From Dendrobium chrysotoxum (lineage: Eukaryota > Streptophyta > Magnoliopsida > Asparagales > Orchidaceae): DNA of 64,000 nucleotides. The stretch spans positions 42,805,783 to 42,869,782 of the forward strand of contig CM034301.1 in NCBI GenBank assembly GCA_019925795.1, written 5' to 3'. The position numbers were made by a program, and so were the translations under genes. Of this stretch, positions 37,240-52,200 are shown piece by piece; the stretch's first letter is position 1; every line of letters begins with the position of its first letter. Under the pieces are notes generated by a model, which did not search any database, was not told where the DNA came from, and saw nothing but the letters and a program-made list of their open reading frames with translations.

Positions 37240-40200
37240 GATAGAATTCAAAATAAATTCTTATATTACATTATAATTGTTAAATGAAAAAAATTATAAG
37301 ATTTGCATTCTATTTTGCAAAGCTTGTAATTTTCTAGATGCATCGGATAGAGTTTAGGTGCCATTCGATAATTTTTCATTAGTAGAAATAGTGTCCTTAA
37401 AATCTCTTTTAATGATCTAGTTAGAATACCATTTAGATCTAACAGCAATAACTTCATTCCAGATAAATTATTGTTAATTGTATTCATATTAAACATAAAA
37501 AAGCAGTCAAAATAAAATCCATTTGAGAAATTTTAGTTTGAAAATAATAGAGATAAAGAAAGTTTTGATGGAGACGTTAATAATATCAAAACCTCCAGAC
37601 TTCCATCCACTGAAATATCACTAGCCTATCATGTAGCATAAGGAGAATTTTATGTTTTTTAGGGGGGGCAATTGCCCCCCCTCGGACTACGTGGTTCCGC
37701 GCCTGCTTCCGACACGTGTGGATTGTAACATGTTACCTATGATTTGAAGTCCTCAATCAATCATCTGAGTTGGTAGAACCAGTTTACAATGATGTGTCCA
37801 ATTCACGATTTAAAAGGGAGTTTATGGTGCATTGGTGTTTTGTTCTTTTGGTTTTGTTTTTCCCCCCTTAAAACAAGTTGTTGGAAGAAAATTTACCTTT
37901 CAACTATGAAAGTTTGCATGTTTCCTGAAGTTCTATAGGTATCATTTTTGGGTTCTAAAGGGCTGGAAATATACCTGACGAAAACCTATTGCGAGTGAAT
38001 ACTTTATTTTAAGGTTTCAAATATTTTATTTAGTTTTTTGTATGCCTGAAACAATTTTATATGACAAAGTGTTATTTTCAGAAGCTGGTCAATATGAGTG
38101 ACGATGATTTAAACGAGAGGGTGATACGCCTTGGGAACAAAACAACAAATAAGTAGAAAAAAACTGCAGTAAAATCAAAACGATGGCTGATTTTGCATTA
38201 ATACTTCAATAAGAAAAATAATATATAGGTGATCCACAATTTGAGAGGTAGATCGACTCTCCCAAACAACCTAGATGCCGCTAGGAAGCCTCCAAGACAA
38301 AACTCCAGCAGAAAATCCCAACAAAACATGATTCTAAACCCTAGACAAACTCCCCCTTAAATAGCCATAATACATAAGAAACGTAATTGGAAGCTTTCTA
38401 ATTGAAACTCTCCTATTTGAATTCAAACCCCACATTAATTCCAATTAGGAAACTTTCCTTACATATCTCCCTCCTCTATTTGAATTCAAACCTCACATTA
38501 ATTCCTTCCTTTAATTTGTTTCCTTACATATGGAATTATAGGTTTGATGGGCCCCACAAGGTGGGCCGAAACCAATATTTTAAAAACCGGACCGGACCAG
38601 CCGGTTCGACCGCGAACCGGCCACTGGTCTGGTTCGGTCCAGTCTGAAAACCGTCTCTGCACAGAACCGCATTGAACCGGTAAGAACCGCCGGTTCAACC
38701 GGTGAACCGGCGAACCGGTCGGTTCAATTGACATGCTTTTTAAATAATAATTAAAATTAAATAAATGATGTTTTATATTAAATATTAAATAAATAAATGA
38801 ATTATAATAAATATTATATGTATTCTAATACAACCATCATGAAGCATCTTCGTATGGCCCACCACTCCATGTGAACTCTTAACACTAGGAAACTCAAAAA
38901 GCTATACAAACAATAGCAACAAATAATTTCCAAGTGATGTGAGACTAAAGAGAAGAGTTGAGAGAGAGATGTATAAGGCTATAAGCTCATAACATATATA
39001 ATATCTATGCAAATTATTTTTTTAACAAAATTTTTAATTAATTATTTATAATATGAATAATACTTATTTATTAGTTAATAATAATAAATTATTTATTTAT
39101 ACACTATAAAAAATAATTTTATCTATTTATTTATGATAAATTATTTTACATAACTAATTTTTAGATATAAAGTTTTAAAATAAATTTGATATATAATATA
39201 TACATGTAAAATATATTTAATCATATAATATAAATTAATAATAATTTATATTAAATTTATAAACTTATGTTAGAATTAAATTTATATTAAATATGTAATA
39301 TAAATTAGTAACATAAAAAATAGCATATTTAATCATATAACATAAAAATTAGCATGTTATTATGAGTGTAAATTCTTATAATTATAAGATATAAATTTTT
39401 TTGCTCTTATATGAGATTTTAAAATATATTTTTTACTTTATTATGTAAGTTTTATGCTTTATAATTTTTTATTTCGTTTATTTTTTTCTCATATTTGGAA
39501 TCATAAGATTATTATTAGTGTAATTTTATTAAATTTCAATAAAATTATTATTTATTATGTCATTCGGTTCGACCGATCGAACCGTGAACCTCTCCTTCTT
39601 CCGGTTCGTTGTCCGGCCCGATTTTCACAACCTTGGCCGAAACCTGTGCTATTGCATTTGCCCAGTTTTGTTGGTTTGGCTCTTGCTGGACCGGCTGGCT
39701 AAGCCAGCCCCCTCCGTATCAATTCTCCCCCCCAAAAGTGCCACTTTGTCCTCACGGTGGAATGAAGGGAACTGTTGCTGAATAATCTGATAGGACTCCC
39801 ACGTGGTCTCATACTCCAGTATGTTCTTTCACATGATCAACGCTTCTTTGCTTTCTGTTGCTCCCTGGCATACTCCTTCGACCTCCAATGATTCCAACAA
39901 CACCTCCATGTCATCTGTCAAGGTCGGGGGAAGTGAAGAATATAGAATGTGCTCTCATATTACACGCCGCAACTGTGACATATGAAACACTTGGTGGATG
40001 GATGACGATGGTGATAACTGTAGGTTATATGCCATGTCACTGATGCACTCCACTATCTCATAAGGACAAAAGTAACAAGGTGATAACTTTTCATTCCTTC
40101 TCCATGCCAAGGTTTTCTGTCTGTAGGGCCGAGGCTTCAAATAAACCTTGTCCCCTGCTTTAAACTGAATGCCTCTCCTAACTATAGGCGATATGCCATG

Positions 40201-43200
40201 GCACTGATGCACTCCACTTTCTCATAAGGAAGGCTTCAAATAAAAAATCGATCCACTATCACCAATATCGTAGAGTATCCTTTTGACTTTGGCAACACTT
40301 CAATGAAGTCTATGGTTACCTCCTCTCATACCTTTTCTTGCAGAGCTAATGGCTGAAGGAGCCCTCCTGGAGACTCACCTGGATCACATTGATCTTCTTT
40401 CATATTTAGGTGGCTGATTTAGGAAGGATTATATTAGAGCAATTATGCATGCTTCTATAATTATTTGTTTCTCTATTAAGATATCTTACAACAACAACAA
40501 CATCAAGCCTTTGTCCCACTACGTGGGGTCGGCTATATGAATCCTTTTTCTCCATTGTGTCATGTTAAAAGTCAAATTCTCGTTTAAATCTAATGGAGAA
40601 AGATCATTTCTAATATTTTCTAACCAAGTCTTTTTAGGTCTACCTCTACCTTTCTTAACATAAGTCAACTCTAATACCTCCACTTTCCTAACCGGGTCAT
40701 CGGAAGGCTGCCGTTTTCTATGACCAAACCATCTAAGGCGACTCTCTCTAATCTTATCTTCCACTGGAGCTACTTCAACCTTTTTACGTATATGCTCATT
40801 TCGTATCCTATCTCTAAGGATAAAGCCACTCATCCACCTGAGCATCCTCATCTTTGCAACACTTAACTTAGTATTATGCTTCTCTTTTAATGGCCAACAT
40901 TCGGCACCATAAAGCATTGCAGGTCTCACCACCATCTTACAGAATTTTCCCTTAAGTTTGAAGGAGACTTTTCTATCACACAACAAGCCCGATGCATTCC
41001 TCCACTTCAACCATCCAACTTGAATTCTGCTGATAATATCCTCATCTATTTCACCATCACTCTGAACAATAGATCTAAGACATCTAAAATGTGTACTCTT
41101 ATTAATGACTAGATCGCCCAAAGTCACAATCCCCTCACTAGGTCTATTACTACTAAAATTACACTCCATATATTCCGTTTTAGATCTACTCAAGCGAAAA
41201 CCTTTAGACTCTAAGGTTGACCTCCATAATTCAAGTTTACCTTCAACTCCCTCTCTAGTCTTATCAACAAGAAGAATATCATCAGCAAAAAGCATACACC
41301 AAGGTACATCCTCTTGCAAATGTCTAGTGAGAACATCCATGACTAAAGCAAAAAGATATGGGCTTAAGGCTATTCCTTGATGTAATCCAACCGAAATAGG
41401 AAAATACTTGGTTAAACCACCTTGTGTTTGAACACAAGTAATAGCTCCTGCATACATATCTTTAATGATTTGAATATAAGCGTTATTAACTCATTTCTTT
41501 TCAAGAACTCTCCACAGCACTTCTTTTGGAACTTTATCGTATGCTTTCTCTAAATCAATAAATATCATATATAGATCCTCCTTATTCTTTTTATATTTCT
41601 CCATAAAACCTCTCAATAAATGTATGGCTTCCATAGTAGACCTACCGGGCATGAATCCAAATTGATTTTGGGAAACATTAGTATCACCCCGCAACCTACG
41701 CTCTATAACTTGCTCCCATAGTTTTAAAGTATGACACATTAACTTAATTCCTCTATAAATTGCACAATCTTGTGCATCACTTTTATTCTTAAAAATAAGA
41801 ATTAACACACTCATTCTCCACTCATCTGGCATCTTTTTAGTCTTCAAAACAATATTAAAATGTTTAAGTAAGCCATGAAATTCCTTCATTTCCTAAGCAT
41901 TTCCACACCTCTATTGGAATATCATCAGGTCCAACAGCTTGTTGAAATGTTGTTGTTTGTTGTTGTTATTAAGATATCTTGTATAGATCTATAAATAGGG
42001 ATAAGTTTGTGCAATAAAATTAAGCGTTTTCCCTCCTCACTGCTCTGAATTTAACAGATCAATACCGCGAAGGAATAAGGATTGATAAAAAAACATGATC
42101 CTTCAGATTAATTCATGATGAATTAGCAATATGTGGGAAAAAGTGTCTTTGTAGAACATTATTGATCAAATTTATGAAAGCTGTCATTACTAAAATGTGC
42201 ATATGGCTGTTGGCTGATATGACGGCATTTATATGCTGGAACCAATACCTGTTTTTAGAGGCTTTTTATGACATTAAGAATTGTTGTTTCCCCTGCTGTT
42301 GTATAATTCTATCAATCCTTGGTGATCATTGTTCTCCTTGTAGTAATGTGAAGGCTGGTTATATGAAAGTCCTCTATATGTGGCTGCTAACTAAACTTTG
42401 ATGTGTAGGGTGAGCTTGCTATGGCATTTGGGGATTTATTAAGAAAACTATGGGGTCCTGGCCGAACATCAGTTTCTCCTCGGCCATTTAAAGCAAAACT
42501 TGCTCGTTTTGCTCCTCAGTTTAGTGGATATAATCAACATGACTCTCAGGTTTTAGTTGTTCTGCTTTGTAATTTATTTGCTCGTGCAGCTTTTTCATAC
42601 TTAATGATGTATGGCCCATTTCAGGAGCTTTTGGCATTTCTTTTAGATGGACTTCATGAAGATTTGAACCGGGTAAAGCATAGGCCTTATATAAAGTCTA
42701 AAGATGCAGATGGACGTCCTGATGAAGAAGTTGCAGATGAATACTGGGCAAACCACATTGCTCGTAATAATTCTATTATTGTTGATGTATGCCAGGTACT
42801 GGGCGGTTTAAATCAAAAGTTTAAAACATAACTAAGGGAAACCACATATTTCTACATTAGTTCATATGATAATGTGTTTGTTAAATGTTTTAATAGTCAG
42901 ATTTCTTCTATCTTGTTACATTCTTATGAATGTGCCATCTGTACAACAATTAGTATCATTATTATTATCTTCCACATAAGCATTATTTACCTACCTTTAG
43001 TGGCTGGTCTTGTCAATGTTTCTTGTTTTGTTTGTCTTTCTTAGCTATTGGTTTTAATTGTCACTTGGAAAAATCATTTTCAACAATTAGCTTTTGCTTA
43101 TGCTTATTTTCTTATCTTTTTTTCTGGTACTTGACTGATTGTTGCTTGCTGCTTGCTGCCTTACCTTGCCAAACTATCTTGCTTCGGGTACTTATACCCA

Positions 43201-46200
43201 TTTTTTGAACTCTTCATTTAGTCTTATCCTAACTATTTGGGGTCGGCATTATGCATCCTTAATTTCATTTATTCTTGCTAAGTTTTGTTTGAGATTGACA
43301 AATCATTTTGAACAACTTCCATACATGTAGCTCTACTTATAATCCTCATTTGTTGTACTCAGCCTTTTTCAATGTGTAATTCATGTTTAGAAATGATGCT
43401 CTTCTTCTATTTAGGTGTTTGGATGTGATTGTCATTGTTTTCTCATCCAGAGTAAAGCTTTTGATATGCTAGCATCTGAGTTGGCATAAAGGATTTGGGT
43501 GCAATGCACAATCAATCGAGGCTTTAAGTTTTCACTCTCTCCTCTCTTTTAACGCCATCACATCGAGACTTCTTGGGCAGTAAGTGGGGCAACCTAGAAA
43601 TTCTCTTTCATCTACACTGTAACTAGGGTTGTCAAAATCGGGTTTCAGGTCGAGTTTGGATCGAACCCAAAATTGACCCGGGTCCAAACGGATTGACTTG
43701 AACCTGATCTGGTATTGCAAACGGGTCATAAATTCGGACCCGAACCCGACCCACCGGGTTTGCAGGGTTGATCCGACCCGACCTGCTAATCTGGATTTTA
43801 TTGAATTGAGACACTTACGCGTGTTACGCTCAGGCGACAGGCAAAGCTCGCGCTCAGCCCGCCTAGTTTGGTTTTGCGCTCGCGCTTGCATATGCGGAAG
43901 GCGAAGGCGAAGCCAACGCAGGCACAATACTCAGGTGCGGTAATCCAGTCTGATTTAGAAGTACAGACGCACACAAGCTGACCGCGAGCGCGGTACAACA
44001 TGTGATGTGAGCGAAGGCGGCCAGGCGGGTCAAGCGCGTGCAGGGTGAGGTCATGAGCGACTGAGTGGGAGCACGGTGATGTTTGTGTGCGAGATTGAAA
44101 CGGGTCGGTTCTGGGTTAAAATCAGATTTTTGGGTTGACCCAAACCCGACCCGAAATTGCAATTGGGTCAGGATTTTAAACCCGAACCCAACCTGTTTCC
44201 TAAACGGGTTGACCCTAGCCTAGAATTTTCGGGTCGGATTTTCAGGTCGGGTCAAATATTGACACCCCTGGCTATAACCATCTTTTCATATGTCATGGGA
44301 GACTTTTGGGGAGTGAATTCCCTGATATATGAATAGTTTTGTTTAAATGTTTTTTCAGGGTACTTAAAACAATGTCATGTTTCTCTGGATTGAATATATG
44401 CAATTATTTAGTATCTTTGTTCATTGAAAACCTGTATGTTTCAAACTTGCAACTTTAAAGAGTTAAAGACGCTCAGAAATTCATCTTGCAATTTTTTAGT
44501 TTTTATCGATTTCAAACAGCAAATTTGTTTGTAATTTTTAAAATATTTTACTAGATGAGAACATCGTGCATATAGTTGTTTATTAGAGTATTTTTATGAT
44601 ATAGAAAGTATTATCAAGTACTTAATTTCATGTAATCTTTTCTTTCTACTTTGTAACCAAACAAAGCTATTTAATGTTTGTGTCAAAATATTCCAACTAT
44701 AAATATCTAGATATTCCGCTATCATTTTTCTAATTAATCACAGTTATTGCGACCAACAGAATAGAATATAGTACATTTTGTGTGAGCCATTATAAGCCAT
44801 CTAAATCTTCACTAAGTTTGAACAATGATTAATTCTTCATAAAAAATTATCAAATTATCTCAGGTTGAGGTTAACACCAATAATCATGATCTTACATTTT
44901 GAAGGTAATAACATATAAAAATAATTATGAAAATAGAAAATTTCCATTCTCTTACACATTTGTGCACTGTATGTGTATATAGCATGTGTATGCATATGGT
45001 ACAATGCGCTTGTAGATATGTCTTTGGGCTTATATGAGGGAATTTTCTCGTCACTTTCCTATTGATTTTATGTCTCTTTTAATGTTTTTGTCTGCTCGAT
45101 ATTGGATGCCAGTTTCTGATGAGATCTAGTCCTTCAGTATTTTTATCTTTCTGATTTCTGAGCAATGCATATTTGGCAGGGTCAATACAAGTCTACTTTA
45201 GTCTGCCCTGTGTGCCGTAAAGTTTCAGTTACTTTTGATCCATTCATGTACCTTTCATTGCCTCTTCAATCACCATCTGCCAATTCCATGACTATTTTGG
45301 TCTTCACTAGTGATGGCAGTGCACTTCCAACCCCATGCACTGTAAATGTTCCCAAGCAGGGTCGGTGCAAGGACCTTATCCAAGTTCTAAGCAATGCATG
45401 CTCGGTGAAAGGTGGAGAAAAACTTATTCTTGCTGAGGTTTGCAGGATGCTATGATGGAATTGCTTAGAGGTTATTTTTTTTGCTTGATGCCTCTTGTGA
45501 TCAGTCAACTTGTTTAACTTTAATTGCAGATTCGGGATCACAAGATTCATCAGTTTGTAGAGGACCCTATGCTTCCACTATCTAATATCAAGGATGAGCA
45601 CCTTGTTGCTTATAAGGTTCCAAAGTTGGATAAAAAGTCGATTTTACTTCAGTTTGTACATCGCCGTGAAGAACCGTAAGTTGGGTTTCTTTTTTTATTC
45701 TTTGTTTTTAAAATATATTTATTTTATATCCTTTATGCTGTACATTTTAAGAAGTTGGACATGTATTCTGTCATGGGAGGATTACATGTCTGTAACTGCA
45801 ATTGGCAGTGATTTTAAACTTAAGGTTCAGGTCAGATAGTGTAAATGAACTAAGATGATGTTAGCACTCGAGTATAGGCTTGACCAGTTTTGTGTGCATA
45901 GGAAGATGCGATGTTTGGATGATAGCAAGTGATTGAAGAAAAGAGTTTAAGCTCCTACCATCTTGTCCAATTAGCCAATACTAAATGTTAGAACATAATA
46001 TAAATAAAATCAGACCTCCACATATAGGGATTGGATATTCGTCCCTCTTCCTGTTTATAGTTTTGACCATATTTTTATTTCTACTTATAAAGGAGCGAAT
46101 TTGTTTTATAAGGAAAGAAATCAATATGCAGCGTGAGTGGTTTGAGAAAAGAGTTTTCTTCGTAGATATAGTGATTGGATATTAGTTATTTTTGTTTTAA

Positions 46201-49200
46201 TAATTTTGAACTTATTGTTTATTTCTATTTATCAAGACTGAAAAAGGAAAGAAATCAATAGGCATTGTGATTGTTTTTAGAAAAGGTTCAATTATTTAAA
46301 TACAAGGGTCTAGAGACTCGCTGCTGAATGTGAAAATGCAAAATTTTTTGTCCTAAATAAACTGCTTGTCCTTTTTGGAATTATTGCAATAGCTGAGGGG
46401 CGTGGAATTTCTTTTGAAATTTAACAGTTGCTTCCTTGTTAACTTTTGAAATTCAGGGGATTTTACTTTTTAGAATTGAAAGCTAGGAATACCCCTTCTC
46501 ATTATAAGAATAGAAAGATTGCAAAGTTACTACAACAACAACATCAAGCCTTTATCCCACCACGTGGGGTCGGCTACATGAATCTTTTTTCTACATCGTA
46601 TCCTATCAAGAGTCAACTTCTCATTTAAATCTAATAAATAAAGGCCATTTATGATATTTTCTAAGTCGTTTTAGGTCTTCCTCTACATTTCTTAAACATA
46701 GGCAAGATCTAATACATCTACTCTCCTAACCAAGTCATCGGAAGGCCGACGTTTTATGTGTCCAAGCCATCTAAGGCGACTCTTTCTAATCTTATCTGCC
46801 ACTGGACTTATCCCAACCTTTTCATGTATATACTTGTTTCACATTCTATCTCCAAGAGTGAAACCACTCATCTACATGAACATCCTTATCTCTGCAACAC
46901 TAAACTTAATTTTATGCTTCTCTTTTAATGGCCAACATTCTGTGCCATAAAGCATTACAGGTCTCACCACCATCTTATAGAATTTTTCCTTAAGTTTGAG
47001 GGGTACTTTTTTTCACACAATATACCATTCAACTTGAATTCTACTAATAATATTCCATCTATTTCATCATCACTTTGAGTAATAGATCCGAGATATCTAA
47101 AACATTGATGACTTGATCGCCCAAAGTCACAATCTCCCACTAGATGTATTACTACTAAAATTATACTCTAGGCATTAAGTTTTAGATCTACTCAAACGAA
47201 AACCTTTAAACTCTAAGGTTGACCTCCATAATTCAAGTTTTCCTTCAACTCTCGCTAGTCTTATCAATAAGAAGAATATAATCAACAAAACGGCCAGAGA
47301 AGCTGTCAAAGTCTGAATTGAATGCTGCCTATCTGTTGTCTAACTCTGATTGATCGATCCTGCAGCATCATTTGCCTTGGCTGAGTAGTCTCCAACTAAC
47401 GGTGTACTAAATCAAATTCTTCAGTGGATGATGACAAAGTCTGTTCTAATCTCTCAACCTCAACGGCCATCCAAGCAAAATCCTTCTTAGTATAAGCAGC
47501 TGTCACTCGGAGCTCCAACCGTCTCTCCAAAAGAGCCATTTCCCTCTGCCTCAAAGCCTTGAGCTCAGCTGATATCTCCAAAAGCTCAACTGCTCCTTAG
47601 AAATATCTCACTGACACCGCCTCAAAGTTTGTCGGCCAAAATCATGATCTAAACAGGCTCTCCTCATTCTGTTCCATGCAGCTCTTACCCAATCCTCCAA
47701 ATCAGCAAAAACTTCAAACAATAACTCCTGAGAGATGAAATGTAGCTGGTACAATCAAATTGCAATAATACGACAAAGATACTCCCATGTCTGTAAAGTA
47801 GTATCCCAGAGTCCACAAGTTGCAGCACAGTCCAAAAGCAAATTAGCCTTCACAGAAAAGCTAGCTAAGTTGGGTAAATCATCAAGGTCTACTTTCAATA
47901 GCAGGTGCCGTAGCGCAGTAATAATGCAGCGAGCTCTAATTGACAGATCAATGTACTCTAGATACAAAATATGCTAGCTCAGAACCTGAACAAGAAGATA
48001 AAGAACAAGAGAGCTATTAATAAAAAAAAACGAAGGAAGGGAGAAGCAAAGAAATGTATGACTATAAAAGAAAAACAAAAAAAAACTTGGAAAATGAATC
48101 TCGTTTGGCAAATCTACCGAGTTGTGGTCGTCTAAGCTAGAGGTGACACACGGTGAGATCTTCCTGATGAACCATCTATGATCACCCAGGATGAATATGA
48201 AAGAACAAAAGTTGAAGCAACCAACTCTGCATTGCACTCAGATGGTATCTGTGTGGAATCACTGTGGGCAAACTGAGGAGATGATGACTGTTCACGTATA
48301 TGCATAAGAATAAAAGAAAGGTGAAAAAGGAAAATACTGATTAATAAAATGAATAGGTATATATATACCTCCAACATCGCTAGGTGTATACTCAATAGCC
48401 AAATGACTCTCTACAGCTAAGTTACCTAGTGTAAACTTAAGTACAAACTCTCTATGCTGTCTCTCGAGGGAAAGCCTACTACCTGAGTAAAAGAAAGCAA
48501 GATAATGTTTAACCTAAGTGATGAAGAAGAAAAATGGAAATAATAATAAAATACGATGTTCATTCATACCTTCATCAGGAAGAGGGAAGCCTGGAGGAGT
48601 ATGTAAAGTATCAAAAACAACCTGTTCTGAAATAGGTGAACTCGGTAGGTCGACAAAGGTATGTTTGGACATTGAAATTAGAAGAGAAACTATATCATGC
48701 AAATCCGAATACAGAAAATCTAAATTAAGATATGCATTACTCAAAGAATAAAATATAACCTAGAATATCGTACGAAGTCCGACTCCTTAGGTGACCCCTG
48801 GTTAAGGGGGGCACATCAGTCTATCTTTATGCAAATACACTGCAACATCTACATATTAATATGCATGAAAGGCGAAATCATAATAAAAAATAATATAAAC
48901 CATGTACCTAAGCCATTATGTCTGGAAGTAGGCTTCAGACTCCTCTTCCTCCTATCACCTGCTCTAGAAGACTCCCTATGCACAAAAGTATGAGCTTGAG
49001 GTACTGAAGGGTGCCTCGACTATCTTTGTCTGTTAATCCATCTACTATAGGTTCAAATCCCCAGCTCAAAAAAGGAGGAGAATATGTGCCGAATCCAAGA
49101 CAATCGCAAGTGTGAAATACCAGTTGGAGCATCTATATGAGCGATGTAAAACCGAGAACTTTTCCCCAGGCGAAGAAGAAACGCCCAGGCCATAGAGGTT

Positions 49201-52200
49201 GCCTCCAAAGGAACGGATAAAGGGAGAGAACCCAACTAACGAGTGTCAACTACTCCAGAAATGACTGGTAATCCATCTAAAGGAGTTGCCTGAACCAGCC
49301 TAAACTGCCTCGCAGCTATGTCAGGATTATATCCCTCTAAAATCATTGAGTTATGCCGTCTGTAACAAATCCAACCAGGCCTCATGCTAATAAAATATGA
49401 ACAATGTTCTCCAAAAAAAAACTTGATTAATTAATTAAATTAAAATTTAATAAATAAAATAATAAGAACAATGTTTACACTAAACGAACCTAAGTACAAA
49501 CTCACATTAACTAATCTAAACTCCGAAAACTAAAACACCAATCAAACTCTCAAACCCTCAATCCCTCAAACACAACTCAAACAAAGTTCTCCAAAAAAAA
49601 AGCTTAACTCTTGTGCAAGCTCCAAATCTCCTAAGCATGCTCCAAAGCAGTACAAACTCCTGCAAACAAACGAACAAAAAAATCAGTATTGTCAACAAAA
49701 CTACTATGCAAGAAAAGAAAATCAGAGTACTGTAAATAAAACTACAGTGCTAAACTGAAACTAATGAACACTATTAAAGCAGTAAAATAAACTATCGTAA
49801 CAGAAACACTAGTGTTGGGCTAGTAAAAAATGGAAGCTAAAGTCTAGTTTCAAACTAATAAACAACTGCAAACCAAATTATCTATTGTACAATCTATCTA
49901 AACCTACAGGCAACTTTCAAGGGAAGTTTTAAGACCTATCCAAATAAATCCTATGACCACTTAGCTTATAAGGCTAGGTTATAAGACCCACCTCCAGGCT
50001 ACTTCTAAATGCATAAGACGTAAGGCCTACAAAAATAGCTAGGCATCTTCCAAGGAAAGTTTTAAGAACTGTTATTTGGGAAACTTTTGCAAGAAGTAAT
50101 AAACCTTCAACCAAACCTGCGGGCAACTTTCAATGAAAGCCGTAAGTCCCAACCCAAACTCAAACATTCAGGCTACTTTCTAAGGGAAGTTGTAAGACAT
50201 ATCCAAACTAAACCTAACGGGCTACCTCGTTTATAGGGCTAAGTTGTAAGACCCACTTAACATGCAACTTCTAAATGAAGCCATAAGACCTACCTTAAAA
50301 CTAAATCTAACAAGCTACTTTCAATGAAAGCAGTATGCCCCATTTTTTTAAATCTTGGGCTACTTTCAATGAAAGCCATAAGACCCACTTCTAAAATAAT
50401 TGGGCTACTTTCAATGGAAGTAGTAAGACTCACTTCTTAAACAAATCGGGCTACTTCCAACGGAAGTCGTAAGCCCCAAACCAATTCAATTTACCAGATA
50501 ACTTCTAAATGAAGTCATAAATCTCAAACTAAATCAACTACTGGGTATTCTAATAGATGTAAACTCCAAACCACATTTTAAAACTACAACTCATATCTAA
50601 CAACTTGAGTTTATTTGGGATCTCTGAGAGGAGGCAACCCATGGCTGCTAATCAGATTCCCTGGACATTACGATCAATGATCACTAATGTTAGTAGACTG
50701 AAACATACAATATTCCCGGGACGACGAAATCATGGGATCTTGATCGGATTTACCTCTATTTCCCCAACAAATGAGACTAAAACATCTAAAATTGTTCATC
50801 ATTAATCAAGAGTTCTCTCTTACGCAGTAAGGGAGGTAATTAACTATGAGAGCTTGCGCTCATAGGAAGGACCCAGATCTAACTAAATTCTGATACTACT
50901 ATCAAAGTAAATATGTTTTAACTACAATTGCCTTAAGGAGAATGAAATTCTATGTTTGCAAAGCATGATTCATGCCTACGCGTCATTTTTCTTGAGCAAA
51001 CAATCTTATAAGCATTCTCCTCTTACACTTGACTTCATAAAAGGCCCATCAGCTTTTGGATTAAGTTTAGCAAAAGGTCCAAAAGAAAAATACTGTTTAC
51101 GTAAATGAAGCCAAACCCCATCTCCATCTTTAAAGGAAATTGAAATATGAGATTTGTTGGCATGTTTTTGATTTTGAGAGTTTCATTTTGTTATCATTTC
51201 ATGGACATGTTGATATAGTTTTTTTATCTCTTCAATCTGTTTTTTCCCATCAATGTTATATTCTAACACGCTAATTATGGTAGACAGGTCTAAAGCTATA
51301 ATGGGGTTCTGACCATACACAATCTCAAATGGATTACAACCTATGGTTTGGTTGGTGGATCGATTGTAAGCAAATTTAGCCTGTGCTAAGAAAAAGGTCC
51401 CATTACTTGATATTTTTTCCCACGAAACATTTTAACAAATTTCCCATACTACGATTTACAGCTTATGTTTGACCATCTATTTGAGGGCGAGCAGTGGAAC
51501 TAAATTGAGGTTTGATATCCTATTTTCCCCATAATGTTCTCTAGAAATGACTGAGAAAGTGGACATCGCAATTAGACTTTTTAGGAATTCCATGTTAAGT
51601 ATACAATTTCTCTAAAATATAAGTCAGCAATATGTGAAGCGTAATGGGTTTAATGATAGGGAACACAATGAGCAATTTTAGAAAAATGATCCACAACTAC
51701 CATAATAGAATTTTTGTGCCATTGGGTTTGGGTAGCACAACCGCAAAATCCATGCTAACATCTATCCAAGGAGCCTTACGAACAAGTAAAAGAGTACAAT
51801 CCTATTTTTTATTTTTGGTTTTGGCTATATGACACATCCGACATCTTTTAAGGAATTTGATGGCATCATAATGAATATATGGCCAATCAATTTTTTTGTA
51901 TTAATGTAATAGTTTTTTCTCAACCAAAGTTTACCCCTAAATCTCCTTCATGACACTTAGATGGAATAGCTTCTCTTAATGAACAATGTGGGATACAAAC
52001 TTGATTATAGGATAATAGATAAGTATCTTGAATGTGATAGAACTTATGGATTCCATTTTGAAAGGCTTTTATTTTTCTCCAAAATCTGTCATTGTAATAA
52101 AGATCGATGATTACTTCAAATCTTATGACTTTGGCTTGAAGGAGACTAGGAAGGGTTTATCGTCGACTCAAAGTATCTGCAACTTTGTTTAGAATAAGTC

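Noticed and set aside
43532..44162. Overlapping ORFs in the GC-rich hAT-like element
   Set aside because: They occur in several frames at once and track the inverted GGGTCGG/CCCGACC text, not a transposase.
49911..50525. CRISPR-like array
   Set aside because: Units are irregular in sequence and spacing, spacers are also related, and the context is a plant nucleus.
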